Shown piece after piece: positions 1-8,070 of a stretch of 18,409 bases of DNA. The stretch comes from JBBIRM01 sp964517975 (GTDB taxonomy: Bacteria; Desulfobacterota; BSN033; UBA1163). The stretch lies in contig CAZFDM010000203.1 of NCBI GenBank assembly GCA_964517975.1, positions 1 through 18,409 of the forward strand, in the 5' to 3' direction. Both the position numbers and the translations under genes were made by a program. The notes beneath the pieces are model-generated. The model saw only the letters and a program-made list of their open reading frames with translations. It made no database searches and was not told where the DNA came from. Numbering within the stretch: the first letter of the stretch is position 1; each line of letters begins with the position of its first letter.

Positions 1-958
1 TGGCCTTCACTCGATGACTCCCTTCAAAGACCTCTTTTAAGACGGCCCCCAACTCACTATATTTCAAGACCTCTTGATCAAAGGTCTCAAAAAAGTTGGT
101 GTCATAAGCAAGAATTGGACACCCTGACCCCAGGCACAAAAAGGCTGTGGAGGGAACCACAATGGCCTCTGCTGAATCTTTGTGAACAAGCAGGGCATCT
201 GAGGCATGAAGGTAGGTATAGAGCTCTTTGATCGGTATATCCCCTTTTCTCAAATCAATAAACGGATAGATCCCCTTTACTGCCTCAAAGAGTTCATACC
301 AATCGGGGATGTGAGTCATGGTAAGAAGAATGAGGGGATACTCTTCATTGACCCGTCTAATCGTTGGAAGAAGATGGAGGTGGCGGTAAACCCCTATCCC
401 ATAATTAAAGATAACCTTCTTATGGAGTGGAAGGCCAAGTTTTTCTCTTGCCTCAATTTTATCCCCATAGTGGATGGGATGACAGGGATAGGGGATGATA
501 AAGATCTTTTCTTCAGGGTAAATTTCTTTTAAAAATCGTCTATATCTCTCATCGAAGCAGACAATTGCATCCCATTCAAATTTATAGAATGTGGGATCCT
601 TTGGAGGCTTTCCTTCGTGGACAACAAATACGGTTTTACACTTCTTTCTTATGGTGGGATAGACCTTCAAAAGATCTTCCATAGGAAGGATCTCGAGGTT
701 TTGGACAACAAAGGCATCGGCCTCGATGGTGTGGAAGGGTTCCGGGTTAAAGAAATAGCCTTCTTTCCGATCAGGTTTGGGAAGACGATAACATCGTTTT
801 ACATAGGGTTCATCTGCATCGCTCTGGTAGCCTTCCCATTCCACGGGGGCAAGGACATGGAGTTCATGTCCCATCCTCACCCATTCCCTTCCAACCAGTT
901 CTGCATGAATCGAAACCCCACAGGGAATGTTCCATCGACTCATCATGGTGATCTTCAT
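1..958 (-). CDS. GT4-like glycosyltransferase (3' end cut by window edge)
   Basis: Partial gene, open to the left edge with no stop, giving about 319 codons. Translation begins MKITMMSRWNIPCGVSIHAE and is clearly paralogous to the two other glycosyltransferases at 2777-3829 and 5495-6610. Shared features are an N-terminal start followed by a GVSIHAELVGREW-type helix, a middle VVQNLEILPMEDL stretch, the block PCHPIHYGDKIEAREKLGLPL, and a C-terminal LHASDALLVHKDSAEAIVVPSTAF-type nucleotide-sugar region. Members of this fold transfer sugars from NDP-sugars to an acceptor in the cytoplasm; donor and acceptor cannot be read here. The ATG is preceded by GGGAGG with 8-base spacing. It starts 19 bases after the GH130 gene and is the last visible gene of the operon. 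The family is inferred from paralogy and fold-typical motifs. Confidence 0.8.
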   Translation of the reverse strand, partial: MKITMMSRWNIPCGVSIHAELVGREWVRMGHELHVLAPVEWEGYQSDADEPYVKRCYRLPKPDRKEGYFFNPEPFHTIEADAFVVQNLEILPMEDLLKVYPTIRKKCKTVFVVHEGKPPKDPTFYKFEWDAIVCFDERYRRFLKEIYPEEKIFIIPYPCHPIHYGDKIEAREKLGLPLHKKVIFNYGIGVYRHLHLLPTIRRVNEEYPLILLTMTHIPDWYELFEAVKGIYPFIDLRKGDIPIKELYTYLHASDALLVHKDSAEAIVVPSTAFLCLGSGCPILAYDTNFFETFDQEVLKYSELGAVLKEVFEGSHRVKA

Positions 959-977
959 CTTACTCACCTCCCAACCA

Positions 978-1850
978 TTAAAACAAATCTAAAAGTTCTT
1001 TCTTCTCTGCCGTAGCACCGCAGATCACCCTGTCCGCAGCCCCGTAATAGACAAAATATTTGTCTTCAACCTCACAGATGCCACACCCAAACACCACCTC
1101 TCTCACTTCGCCTCGAAGTTCATAATCCTCTTCGGGTTGAAGGATAGGGTCTGGATATCTCCCGATTACCCGAGAAGGATCGTTTAAATCAAGAAGGGCT
1201 ACTCCTAATCTGTAAATATTCTCTTTATCGATTCCATGGTAGATCAGTAACCAGCCCTTTTCAGTTCTTACAGGTGGGCTTGCTGAACCAATTCCAATCC
1301 CATCCCACTTTCCTGGAATAGGCTCCATAACCTTTTTGAAATCCCCCCATTGGAGGAGATTATCAGAATAGGCAATCCAGATACTTCGTGGAGGGTCCAT
1401 GGGCCTGTGAAGCATCACATATTTCCCATTTATCTTCTCCGGGAATAGAACCGCATCCTTGTTTTCCATATCCGGGAGGACTACGCCATATCTCTCCCAT
1501 TGAATGAAGTTTTGGGTAGATGCCAGAGAGACCCTGACCCCTTTATTGGAATAGGCCGTGTAGGTCATATAGAATTTGCCTTCAAGGCAGACGATTCTTG
1601 GATCTTCACAACCCTTGCTCTCCGCGACCCCCCTTGGGGTAAAGACAGGTTTATCAAACCTGAAAAATTCATATCCATCCGCACTCACCGCATAGCCAAT
1701 TCTCGAAATCTCGTCATCCCCAACTGCCCTGTAAAGGAGGTGGAAAAGCCCATTTTCAAAGATGGCACCTGGGTTGAAGACCAGTTTTGATTCCCAGTCA
1801 TTCTGCCTCCTTGGTTTTAGAATGGGGTTCTTGATGAAACGTCTTAACAT
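978..1850 (-). CDS. GH130 family glycoside phosphorylase (beta-mannoside phosphorylase-like)
   Basis: A 290-residue protein of the five-bladed beta-propeller GH130 family. Known members phosphorolyse beta-mannosides to alpha-mannose 1-phosphate in the cytoplasm. Visible hallmarks are NPGAIFENGLFHLLYRAVGDD (about residues 26-46), the invariant C-E-D-P-R-I motif (about 81-86) expected to hold the catalytic acid region, FPEKINGKYVMLHRP (about 137-151) with the His-Arg pair typical of phosphate-using members, and a C-terminal YYGAADRVI motif. Length is normal for the family. The ATG is preceded by a GGAAGGGA-type site. It lies 15 bases downstream of a second GH130 gene and 19 bases upstream of a glycosyltransferase. 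The likely role is turnover, or reverse-direction synthesis, of a mannoside made by the neighbouring transferases. Exact linkage specificity (beta-1,2, beta-1,4 or other) is not determinable by eye. Confidence 0.88.
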   Translation of the reverse strand: MLRRFIKNPILKPRRQNDWESKLVFNPGAIFENGLFHLLYRAVGDDEISRIGYAVSADGYEFFRFDKPVFTPRGVAESKGCEDPRIVCLEGKFYMTYTAYSNKGVRVSLASTQNFIQWERYGVVLPDMENKDAVLFPEKINGKYVMLHRPMDPPRSIWIAYSDNLLQWGDFKKVMEPIPGKWDGIGIGSASPPVRTEKGWLLIYHGIDKENIYRLGVALLDLNDPSRVIGRYPDPILQPEEDYELRGEVREVVFGCGICEVEDKYFVYYGAADRVICGATAEKKELLDLF

Positions 1851-1865
1851 CTCGTCATCCCTTCC

Positions 1866-2792
1866 TTAAATGTCATAAGTAGCCAAACAGACAAATCGAT
1901 CAGCCGCTCCATAATATAAGAACCAGCGTCTCCCCTTTTTGACCAATCCTTCTGCGACACAGTGGTTCCCTTCCCCATAATCGGTTCCGTAATCCCTCTT
2001 TAACTTCAACAGGGGTTCATCGCTTCTCCACAAGATTGTGGTTGGGTCTTTCCTTGAAAATAAAACTCCGGCTGGTTTATAAATGCAATCTGTCCCCCAT
2101 CCATTGTAGATAAGAAAGATGCCTTCTTCAGAAAGGATGGGGGTTGGACCTGGTTCCACACCCTGAGAGTCAAAATACCCAGGCCGGGTGGTGAGGACAG
2201 GTCTATCAAGGGGCTCAAACCAGTTCATAAGATCATTGGAAAAGGCAATACCAATAGCAGTCGTCCAGGGTCTTTCTTCACCCATGAAATACATCACAAA
2301 CTTTCCATTGATTCTCTCTGGAACGATGACCCCTGCCTTCAACTGTCCGCTATTCCATGTGCCAGGCCGAGGATTTAGGACTGGACCCAGTTTTTCCCAG
2401 TGTATTAAGTCTTTCGAGTGGGCAATGCAGATATTTGAAACATGATACCTCAGACTATTTCCCACATAGGTGAGATAATAACTCTCTCCTATCTTTACTA
2501 CCCTCGGATCCTCACACCCTCCTCGATCGAAATCATCTCCTGGGTTAAGGACGGGTTCTTTATGACAGAGAAAATGAAACCCATCTTCGCTCACCGCCAA
2601 ACCAATCCTTCCTGTCACATCATCATCCGCTTCAGCACGATAGAGCATAAAAAACTTCTCTCCCTCTCTCCATACAGAAGGATTATAGATCTTTTCTGAT
2701 TGAAACCCATCTGTGGGTCTTAGGATCGGATTACCTCTGTAATCCCTGAAGGGTCCAATAGGAAAATCCTTTTCACTTATAGATATCTGCAT
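1866..2792 (-). CDS. GH130 family enzyme, second tandem copy (phosphorylase or mannosidase)
   Basis: A 308-residue GH130 beta-propeller protein. Motifs include YNPSVWREGEKFFMLYRAEADDD (about residues 36-58), G-C-E-D-P-R (about 92-97), VIVPERINGKFVMYFMGEERPW, GPTPILSEEGIFLIYNGWG and the terminal YYGAADRFV. It is divergent from the gene downstream. Where that copy has M-L-H-R-P after the INGK motif, this one has M-Y-F-M-G-E, so the basic phosphate-contacting residues may be missing. In GH130, loss of those residues is associated with hydrolases rather than phosphorylases, so this copy could be a mannosidase. The ATG start is preceded by GGGGAGG at 5-base spacing. Its first codons overlap the end of the preceding glycosyltransferase by 16 bases, which suggests translational coupling. 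Two tandem GH130 genes with transferases recall beta-1,2-mannan phosphorylase clusters known in thermophilic Firmicutes. Confidence 0.86.
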   Translation of the reverse strand: MQISISEKDFPIGPFRDYRGNPILRPTDGFQSEKIYNPSVWREGEKFFMLYRAEADDDVTGRIGLAVSEDGFHFLCHKEPVLNPGDDFDRGGCEDPRVVKIGESYYLTYVGNSLRYHVSNICIAHSKDLIHWEKLGPVLNPRPGTWNSGQLKAGVIVPERINGKFVMYFMGEERPWTTAIGIAFSNDLMNWFEPLDRPVLTTRPGYFDSQGVEPGPTPILSEEGIFLIYNGWGTDCIYKPAGVLFSRKDPTTILWRSDEPLLKLKRDYGTDYGEGNHCVAEGLVKKGRRWFLYYGAADRFVCLATYDI

Positions 2793-3829
2793 GTTGGCCT
2801 CCCCAGTTCAACAAAGAAATCTATAAACCTCTTGGCTATGATCTGGGGTGAATTGACTGAGCAAAAACCATCCGCCTGGTCAATCACAAACCTTCTCTTA
2901 TCACCGTCTTTTAGGATTTCTACTAACTTTTCCTGAAGGTCATGAATATCATGGTAATGGAGAACTTCATTTTCGAGAGGTTTAAAGTAATCAGACATCC
3001 CTGGGACAAGGATTGGACATCCAGCCCCGAGGGCCTGAAAGGCAGTGGAGGATACCACACCTAAATAGAGGCTCTGAAATTTATGAAAGATCGCTACATC
3101 CGAGGCAAAGAGATAATCATCAAACCTTTCTTCAGAGAGAACCTTCTCCTCCCGGATGATCATCCATGGAGGCACCCTTCCTCTCTCCACCATCTGGTAG
3201 TTTGGAGGAACAACAAATAGAAGGATGGCCTCTCCATATAATTCCCTCGGTAAATCCCTGAGAAAAGGTTCATACCCTCTATGGCAGAAGACATATATGA
3301 TCTTTTTATCTAAGGGTAGACCAAGTTTCTTCCGTGCTTCTAATTTATCCCCCCTACGAATGGGAAAACAGGGAAATGGTATCCGTTTGGCATCAGGGTA
3401 TACTTCCTTTAAAAATTCTTGTCTTTCGTCAAAGTAAGCCACCCCATCCCAAATAAATTGATAAAACCACGCCTCTTCTGGAAGCCTATTCTCATGTACC
3501 ACATGAACTATCCTTGCGCGAGCCCGGACCAATGGAAAGATCTTGGCCAAATTCTCAACGGGAAGCATCCTTAGGTCTTGAACCACTAAGACATCAAAAT
3601 TTGTTGTCAAGATGGGACGAGGATCAAGAAAGTTTGTCCTCTGGGTTCCCAGACAACGGATCACATAGTCCTCGTCTTTCCGCGTAAAACCTTCTCCATG
3701 ATAATCGTATGTCACATGGCTAAATATAGTGACATCATGTCCCATTTCACGCCATGCCCTGCCAATGGGTTCAGCATGGACGGCTACTCCAGAATCAGTA
3801 TTCCAGGCAGTCATCATTGCAATGTGCAT
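2777..3829 (-). CDS. GT4-like glycosyltransferase
   Basis: A 350-residue glycosyltransferase starting MHIAMMTAWNTDSGVAVHAE. The start at 3829 is preferred over an upstream in-frame codon at 3850 because AAGGAG lies 8 bases before this ATG and all paralogues begin at the same point. N-terminal Rossmann-like features are AWNTDSGVAVHAEPIGRAW and VLVVQDLRMLPVENLAKIFP. The C-terminal half has CFPIRRGDKLEARKKLGLPL, then YLFASDVAIFHKFQ and SSTAFQALGAGCPILVPG, the expected nucleotide-sugar binding end. It overlaps the phosphatase gene upstream by 16 bases and the GH130 gene downstream by 16 bases. It is one of three close paralogues in the operon (others at 1-958 and 5495-6610). They presumably act on successive acceptors or as a complex; donor sugar unknown, with GDP-mannose an inference from the GH130 neighbours. 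Confidence 0.82.
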   Translation of the reverse strand: MHIAMMTAWNTDSGVAVHAEPIGRAWREMGHDVTIFSHVTYDYHGEGFTRKDEDYVIRCLGTQRTNFLDPRPILTTNFDVLVVQDLRMLPVENLAKIFPLVRARARIVHVVHENRLPEEAWFYQFIWDGVAYFDERQEFLKEVYPDAKRIPFPCFPIRRGDKLEARKKLGLPLDKKIIYVFCHRGYEPFLRDLPRELYGEAILLFVVPPNYQMVERGRVPPWMIIREEKVLSEERFDDYLFASDVAIFHKFQSLYLGVVSSTAFQALGAGCPILVPGMSDYFKPLENEVLHYHDIHDLQEKLVEILKDGDKRRFVIDQADGFCSVNSPQIIAKRFIDFFVELGRPTCRYL

Positions 3830-4233
3830 TGGGCCATCTCCTTCCCACAATGAAGGCTCTCCTGGATGCTCTCCTTTAGGTTCGGCATGGGAGTGATCTT
3901 GGGTTTTTTCGAGGATACAAATTCGACGGCCTCCTGATATCCAAACCCAAGGCTACAAAGGTATCCAATGACGATTGAGGCCGACCTTCCGACGCCATAA
4001 TGACAGGCTATAAGAACCTTTTTAGAACCAATTCGGTCCCGAATCCAACCGATAGCCTCTCGCATCTTTTGGGGTGGGATGATACTGCCATCCTTCAATG
4101 GGATCTTTTTATATTCAAGAGGAGGAGTGACATCAACTTCCTCAGCTACGTTGAGCACACATCCTACCCCATTCCCTAAATTCTCCAAATCCCCTAAATC
4201 TCCGATTGCTAACCTCTCCAAGATATGGGTCAT
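3814..4233 (-). CDS. Small dual-specificity protein phosphatase (DSP/PTP-like)
   Basis: A 139-residue cysteine-dependent phosphatase. The N-terminus MTHILERLAIGDLGDLENL is the usual opening of compact bacterial and archaeal dual-specificity phosphatases. The signature C-H-Y-G-V-G-R-S gives the catalytic Cys77, the phosphate loop and Arg83 (C-X5-R). Asp48 in LKDGS is the probable general acid. The residue before the cysteine is Ala where most of the superfamily has His (HCxxGxxR), an unusual substitution. The start is secure: GGAGGT sits just before the ATG. This start lies inside the 3' end of the preceding transferase gene, a 92-base overlap. Its place in a sugar and inositol operon suggests a phosphorylated carbohydrate or inositol phosphate as substrate, as for glycan-acting phosphatases such as laforin, but a protein substrate is equally possible. 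Confidence 0.85.
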   Translation of the reverse strand: MTHILERLAIGDLGDLENLGNGVGCVLNVAEEVDVTPPLEYKKIPLKDGSIIPPQKMREAIGWIRDRIGSKKVLIACHYGVGRSASIVIGYLCSLGFGYQEAVEFVSSKKPKITPMPNLKESIQESLHCGKEMAQCTLQ

Positions 4234-5476
4234 CTCTTACCTCCTCATCCAGCATGGGAAGTTTGGTTCCCTCTCTAACGGCCTTTTCTATGAGGAAATG
4301 TTTTTGGGCCTGATTCCGAAAGGAGTATTGGGTTGCAAATTGGTCGCTCTTTTCCTCAATCATTTTCCAAAGCGTTGGGTTTTTTACGATGTCGACTATC
4401 TTGTCAGACATTTCCTCTATAGTTTGAGCGGAGGGAAGTCCTGAGAGTGCCAGCGTCTCCCCAATCCCTTCTATGTTACGGCCAGCGATCGCAACCCCTG
4501 TTCCTTGGGCATGGGCCATCCTCCCAGATTGGGTAGCATTACTGCACCAGAAGACCGCAACATCTAATGCTCTAAAGGCAAGTGGGAATAATTCCTCTGG
4601 AAGATAATCTTCATAGAAAAGGTTTTCCTTCCCATCGTGGAGTGATCTAAGGGCCTCTAAGATGGGAAGATAAGCCTCTCTCTTTTTGTCTTTTCTCTCT
4701 TGAATCTTCCCAACAAATAGGGTTACCACCCTATGTTTTGGAAGTCTTTCTCTAATCCTCATTCCTATTTCATAGAGTTGAAGGGGATCCTTATCCTGGG
4801 TGATAAACCCATAGTTTCCAATGAATAGAGTTCCTCCCCTGAGGAAGGACTTCTCAAATCCTTTTAGCCTGATCTTTTCAGATTTAGAAAAAGAGGGCAA
4901 CTGAGAAAGATGGTCAAAGAGTTTCTTCCGGGCATACTCCTGACTCACCTTTGGATAATGATGGATCCCATGTCTCAGAACCCGAACCTTCTCCTGATAT
5001 TGGGGGAAGGCTTCCACCACTGCCCGGCGTGCCCCTATGGTGAAGACGGTGATAAAGTCCAATAGGGGCAAGGCCTCCCTCAGAAGTTCCACTTCCTTCT
5101 CCTGCATTCCCCATGGGGTTTCTTCTGACTGAAAATGAATGGTGTGAAAACTTGCTCCCACCTTCTTCCCTTTCCGCTTGCCCTCTTCAATCAACTTTAA
5201 AAAGTGTGTATTCATTCTGCCCCACATCCCAAAAGAGTGCTGAAACCATAACACATCACCCAGGATCGTTTGGGGGAGAGAAGGATTTTGAAGGCAGATG
5301 TGATAGGTGACTGGGCCATCTTCCTTCACTTCAATCTCTCCACGACAACATGAGAATTCATCCAGCTCAAAGGCAATCACTTCCCACTTTCCCTTAGGCA
5401 TATTTCGGGTTAAGTAATGGGTATAGGTGCCAATCCCGCACATGGCCGGGGGAAAAGTCGATACAAAAGAGATCAT
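4142..5476 (-). CDS. Divergent GT4-like glycosyltransferase
   Basis: A 444-residue protein starting MISFVSTFPPAMCGIGTYTH. FPPxxCGIGTYT is a common opening of GT4 transferases, with the glycine-rich loop that meets the donor phosphate. Other features are WFQHSFGMWG, LRHGIHHYPKV, GNYGFITQDKDPLQLYEIG (start of the C-terminal Rossmann domain) and AHAQGTGVAIAGRNIEGIGE near the donor site. The ATG at 5476 is chosen because AGGAGG lies 8 bases upstream; the in-frame GTG at 5485 would overlap the ribosome site. The gene starts 18 bases after the preceding transferase. Its last 30 codons, ending FREWGRMCAQRS, run through the phosphatase start, look low in family character and may be a read-through tail after loss of an earlier stop. 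It is not a close paralogue of the other three transferases. Confidence 0.8.
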   Translation of the reverse strand: MISFVSTFPPAMCGIGTYTHYLTRNMPKGKWEVIAFELDEFSCCRGEIEVKEDGPVTYHICLQNPSLPQTILGDVLWFQHSFGMWGRMNTHFLKLIEEGKRKGKKVGASFHTIHFQSEETPWGMQEKEVELLREALPLLDFITVFTIGARRAVVEAFPQYQEKVRVLRHGIHHYPKVSQEYARKKLFDHLSQLPSFSKSEKIRLKGFEKSFLRGGTLFIGNYGFITQDKDPLQLYEIGMRIRERLPKHRVVTLFVGKIQERKDKKREAYLPILEALRSLHDGKENLFYEDYLPEELFPLAFRALDVAVFWCSNATQSGRMAHAQGTGVAIAGRNIEGIGETLALSGLPSAQTIEEMSDKIVDIVKNPTLWKMIEEKSDQFATQYSFRNQAQKHFLIEKAVREGTKLPMLDEEVRDDPYLGEVSNRRFRGFGEFREWGRMCAQRS

Positions 5477-5494
5477 CTCCCTCACCTCCTTTAA

Positions 5495-6610
5495 CTATGA
5501 GGCGACCATCCTGTGGAGGAAGGTTGGGTCTTCCCATTTTGGGACAGTGATAGATCTCCTTCTCTCTTCCCTGAGGGATTGAAAAAGATCAATGTATTGC
5601 CTCGCGATGACCTCCGATGAGTTTCTCTCGACAAACTCTTCCATAGCCTTCTGGTAACCATGATACCTCTCACCTTTCCGTAAGAGGTCAAGGAGTAACT
5701 CTTTAAACTCTTGAAGATGAGAATAAGTGACCACCACTTCCTTTAAGGTCTCAAAGAATGGAGAGGCTGAGGCCAAAATTGGACACCCTGACCCCAGACA
5801 TTGAAATGCTGCACTTGAGAGGACTGCTCCTTCACAAGGGTTGCGGTGAAGGATCAGGACATCTGAGGCATGGAGATAATCGTAAAGGGATTCAAGGGTT
5901 GGAGATTCCCTTCGAATCTCCATCTCAATTCCGTCCATCATTTGAAGATCATCCAAATCCTTCTGGGAAACTATGAGAAGAAGGAGCGACATCCTTGAAT
6001 TCAGATCCCTGATGACAGGAAATAACGGAAGATGTTCCTTGATTCTCTGACCGAATATCAATAGGATCTTCTTTTCAAGAGGAAGTCCCAACCTCCTTCT
6101 TGCCTCTCCTTGGTCCCCTTTTCTTATTGGATGGCAGGGGAAGGGAATGATTTGAATCTTATCGGCAGGGTGATACTTTCGCAGGAATGCCTCATATCGT
6201 TGATCAAAACAAACCATCCTATCCCAATCAAATTGATAAAAGGAGGGATTGGAAGAAGGTTGGTTATCATGGATGATGGATATGGTAGGAACTTTTCTTT
6301 TAATATGATGAAAGATCTTAGCCAGTTCATCCATGGGCAACATCCCCAGGTCTTGGACCACAAAAACCTCATACTCCGCTGAAAGAATGGGTCTTGGATC
6401 AAGCGAGGGATGAGGGTGGTTGGAGGTGGTGAAGCACCTCACCACATAGTCCTCATCACTTCCCACCATGACTGTTCCATGAAAATCGTGTTTAAAAAAA
6501 GTAAAGATTTGCAACGAATGACCCATGTTGACCCATTCCCGACCAATCAACTCCGCATGAACAGAAACCCCTGAATCCGTATTCCATGCTGACATCATGG
6601 CGATCTTCAT
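5495..6610 (-). CDS. GT4-like glycosyltransferase
   Basis: A 371-residue transferase starting MKIAMMSAWNTDSGVSVHAE. The ATG at 6610 is chosen over an in-frame codon at 6712 because AGGAGG is placed 6 bases upstream and the longer form would run into the synthase gene. It shares all landmarks of its paralogues: VVQDLGMLPMDELAKIF, FDQRYEAFLRKYHP, PCHPIRKGDQGEARRRLGLPL, YLHASDVLILHRNPCEGAV and SSAAFQCLGSGCPILAS. The last two correspond to the C-terminal donor-binding region where GT4 enzymes carry their E-containing motif; here the order is C-E-G-A-V. It is the second gene of the operon, 25 bases after the inositol-phosphate synthase. The pairing suggests, as inference, that inositol or a derivative is a primer or acceptor, but nothing in the sequence fixes the donor. 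Confidence 0.82.
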   Translation of the reverse strand: MKIAMMSAWNTDSGVSVHAELIGREWVNMGHSLQIFTFFKHDFHGTVMVGSDEDYVVRCFTTSNHPHPSLDPRPILSAEYEVFVVQDLGMLPMDELAKIFHHIKRKVPTISIIHDNQPSSNPSFYQFDWDRMVCFDQRYEAFLRKYHPADKIQIIPFPCHPIRKGDQGEARRRLGLPLEKKILLIFGQRIKEHLPLFPVIRDLNSRMSLLLLIVSQKDLDDLQMMDGIEMEIRRESPTLESLYDYLHASDVLILHRNPCEGAVLSSAAFQCLGSGCPILASASPFFETLKEVVVTYSHLQEFKELLLDLLRKGERYHGYQKAMEEFVERNSSEVIARQYIDLFQSLREERRRSITVPKWEDPTFLHRMVAS

Positions 6611-6635
6611 TTTGTCCCTCCTGAACCTTTTCTCC

Positions 6636-7796
6636 TCAAACCAACGCCGATTCAGTAATAGCCAAGTAGGGTTCTTCCACGTCCTCTGGGAATTTGGGCT
6701 GAGGTTCTGCAAAGCGTCTCAATAACTCTCGTGCTTCACTGTCGTCGTATTGCTTGACAGGGGATTTGAATAAATAAGCACTGGCCTCAATGATTGGCCC
6801 AGAAAGCCCTCGATCCAGTGAAACCTTGGCTGCCCTCACCGCATCCATAATCACCCCTGCTGAGTTGGGGGAATCTTCTACAGAGAGTCTCACTTCAATA
6901 TTCATGGGGACTCCACCAAATTGTTCTGCCTCAATCCTGAGAAAGCAGATTTTGTTATCCTTCAACCATGGAACGTAATCGCTTGGGCCAATGGATATGT
7001 TTTGAGGATCGAATTCTCCCCCATTCATCTGGCTGAGAACCGATTGGGTCTTACTAATCTTTTTGCTTATCAATCGGCTCCGATCCAGCATATTGAGGAA
7101 ATCGCTATTCCCTCCCACATTAAGTTGATAAGAGCGTGTAATCCGTTGTCCTCTGTCTTCGATGAGCTTGGTCAATACACGATGGATGATGGTTGCCCCT
7201 ACCTGGGATTTAATATCATCGCCGAGGATGGGGAGGCCTGCCCTTTTAAAGCGATCTCCATAAATCTTTGAAACGAACACCGGAATAGCATTCACAAAAG
7301 CACACCCTGCCTCCAAACAACACTCTGCGTAGAAGAGCGTGTTTTCTTCACTTCCTACAGGAAGGTAGTTGACCACAACATCAACCTGCTTTTCTAAAAG
7401 AATTCGAGCGATGGCCCGCTTGGCCTGCTCACGACTTCGGTAGATGTTTGGTTTGGGTTTAAACCGAGCCCACTCAGGGTATTGGTCATTGTGGACAGGA
7501 ATGCTATCCATCACATATCCCATCTCAACCGGGCAGTTTAAGAATGGAATCTCTTTTTGAAATACAGTGGTGCAGTTGGGCGGCGCGAAGATGGCTTCGG
7601 ATAAGTCCCATCCAACCTTCCTTTCATCCACGTCAAAGGCTGCGACAAATTCAATATCATTGGCACGGTAGCCAGCAAAATTTTTGGTAATCAGGCCAGG
7701 GATATCTGCCTCTGGATCATGATAGTAGAACCGACCTTGCACCAAGGAACTGGCGCAATTTCCAACTCCAATCAGGGCCGTCCTTATCTTGTTCAT
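6636..7796 (-). CDS. ino1: myo-inositol-1-phosphate synthase (inositol-3-phosphate synthase)
   Basis: A 386-residue NAD-dependent synthase that converts glucose 6-phosphate to myo-inositol 1-phosphate in the cytoplasm, of the short bacterial/archaeal type. The N-terminal Rossmann motif is IGVGNCASSLVQG (about residues 9-21). Further landmarks are VNYLPVGSEENTLFYAECCLEAG, the substrate-binding GDDIKSQVGATIIHRVL with catalytic lysine candidates, LNVGGNSDFLNML and the late GVIMDAVRAAKVSLDRGLSG. ATG at 7796 is preferred (AGGAGG 9 bases upstream), although a TTG codon lies directly before it. It is the first gene of the operon and is preceded by an AT-rich region with two dyads. In bacteria this enzyme feeds inositol phospholipids, mycothiol-type thiols or di-inositol phosphate solutes. 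No partner gene of those routes is visible; transferases and GH130 enzymes follow instead. Confidence 0.93.
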   Translation of the reverse strand: MNKIRTALIGVGNCASSLVQGRFYYHDPEADIPGLITKNFAGYRANDIEFVAAFDVDERKVGWDLSEAIFAPPNCTTVFQKEIPFLNCPVEMGYVMDSIPVHNDQYPEWARFKPKPNIYRSREQAKRAIARILLEKQVDVVVNYLPVGSEENTLFYAECCLEAGCAFVNAIPVFVSKIYGDRFKRAGLPILGDDIKSQVGATIIHRVLTKLIEDRGQRITRSYQLNVGGNSDFLNMLDRSRLISKKISKTQSVLSQMNGGEFDPQNISIGPSDYVPWLKDNKICFLRIEAEQFGGVPMNIEVRLSVEDSPNSAGVIMDAVRAAKVSLDRGLSGPIIEASAYLFKSPVKQYDDSEARELLRRFAEPQPKFPEDVEEPYLAITESALV

Positions 7797-7818
7797 CAAG
7801 GCTCACCTCCTCTTTGAT

Positions 7819-7845
7819 TTAACTCTATAGTTAAGACCTCAGGTC
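7819..7845. promoter_or_regulatory. Paired dyads upstream of the inositol/glycan operon
   Basis: Two adjacent inverted repeats lie 23-49 bases before the synthase start: TTAACT-N4-AGTTAA at 7819-7834 and GACCT-C-AGGTC at 7835-7845. They sit directly upstream of the ribosome binding site, in the stretch where the promoter is expected. No clear -35/-10 pair was recognised, so operator function is a suggestion only. Confidence 0.3.
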
Positions 7846-8070
7846 AGGATGAGAGTGATCTCCATTGGAAATGTGTTTCTCAAGAGATTGGGAATCTTCT
7901 TTTAATCATTGTTGTGCCTACGGAAAATGGCTTTTCAATAGAAATGTTTTTCTCTTCCCCATGGGATCATGGACCCTGAGGTCATTGTCCAATGATATCG
8001 ATAAGAGGCAAAGGTGGGAAGGAGTGAACAGGCCCTTCTTTATTTGAAGAGATGATAGAGGGAGCAAAGA

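Noticed and set aside
206..1015. Plus-strand frames of 108 and 132 codons
   Set aside because: They lie opposite the partial glycosyltransferase, which has a good start, ribosome site and family motifs; they have no recognisable motifs.
120..5795. Further CCTGACCCC words in the left half (near 124, 1533 and 5787)
   Set aside because: They fall in conserved coding positions of the glycosyltransferases and GH130 gene and are explained by codon content, unlike those at junctions after 13389.
7865..8047. Plus-strand 60-codon frame upstream of the synthase gene
   Set aside because: No ribosome binding site and no motif; composition looks like chance in an AT-rich gap.
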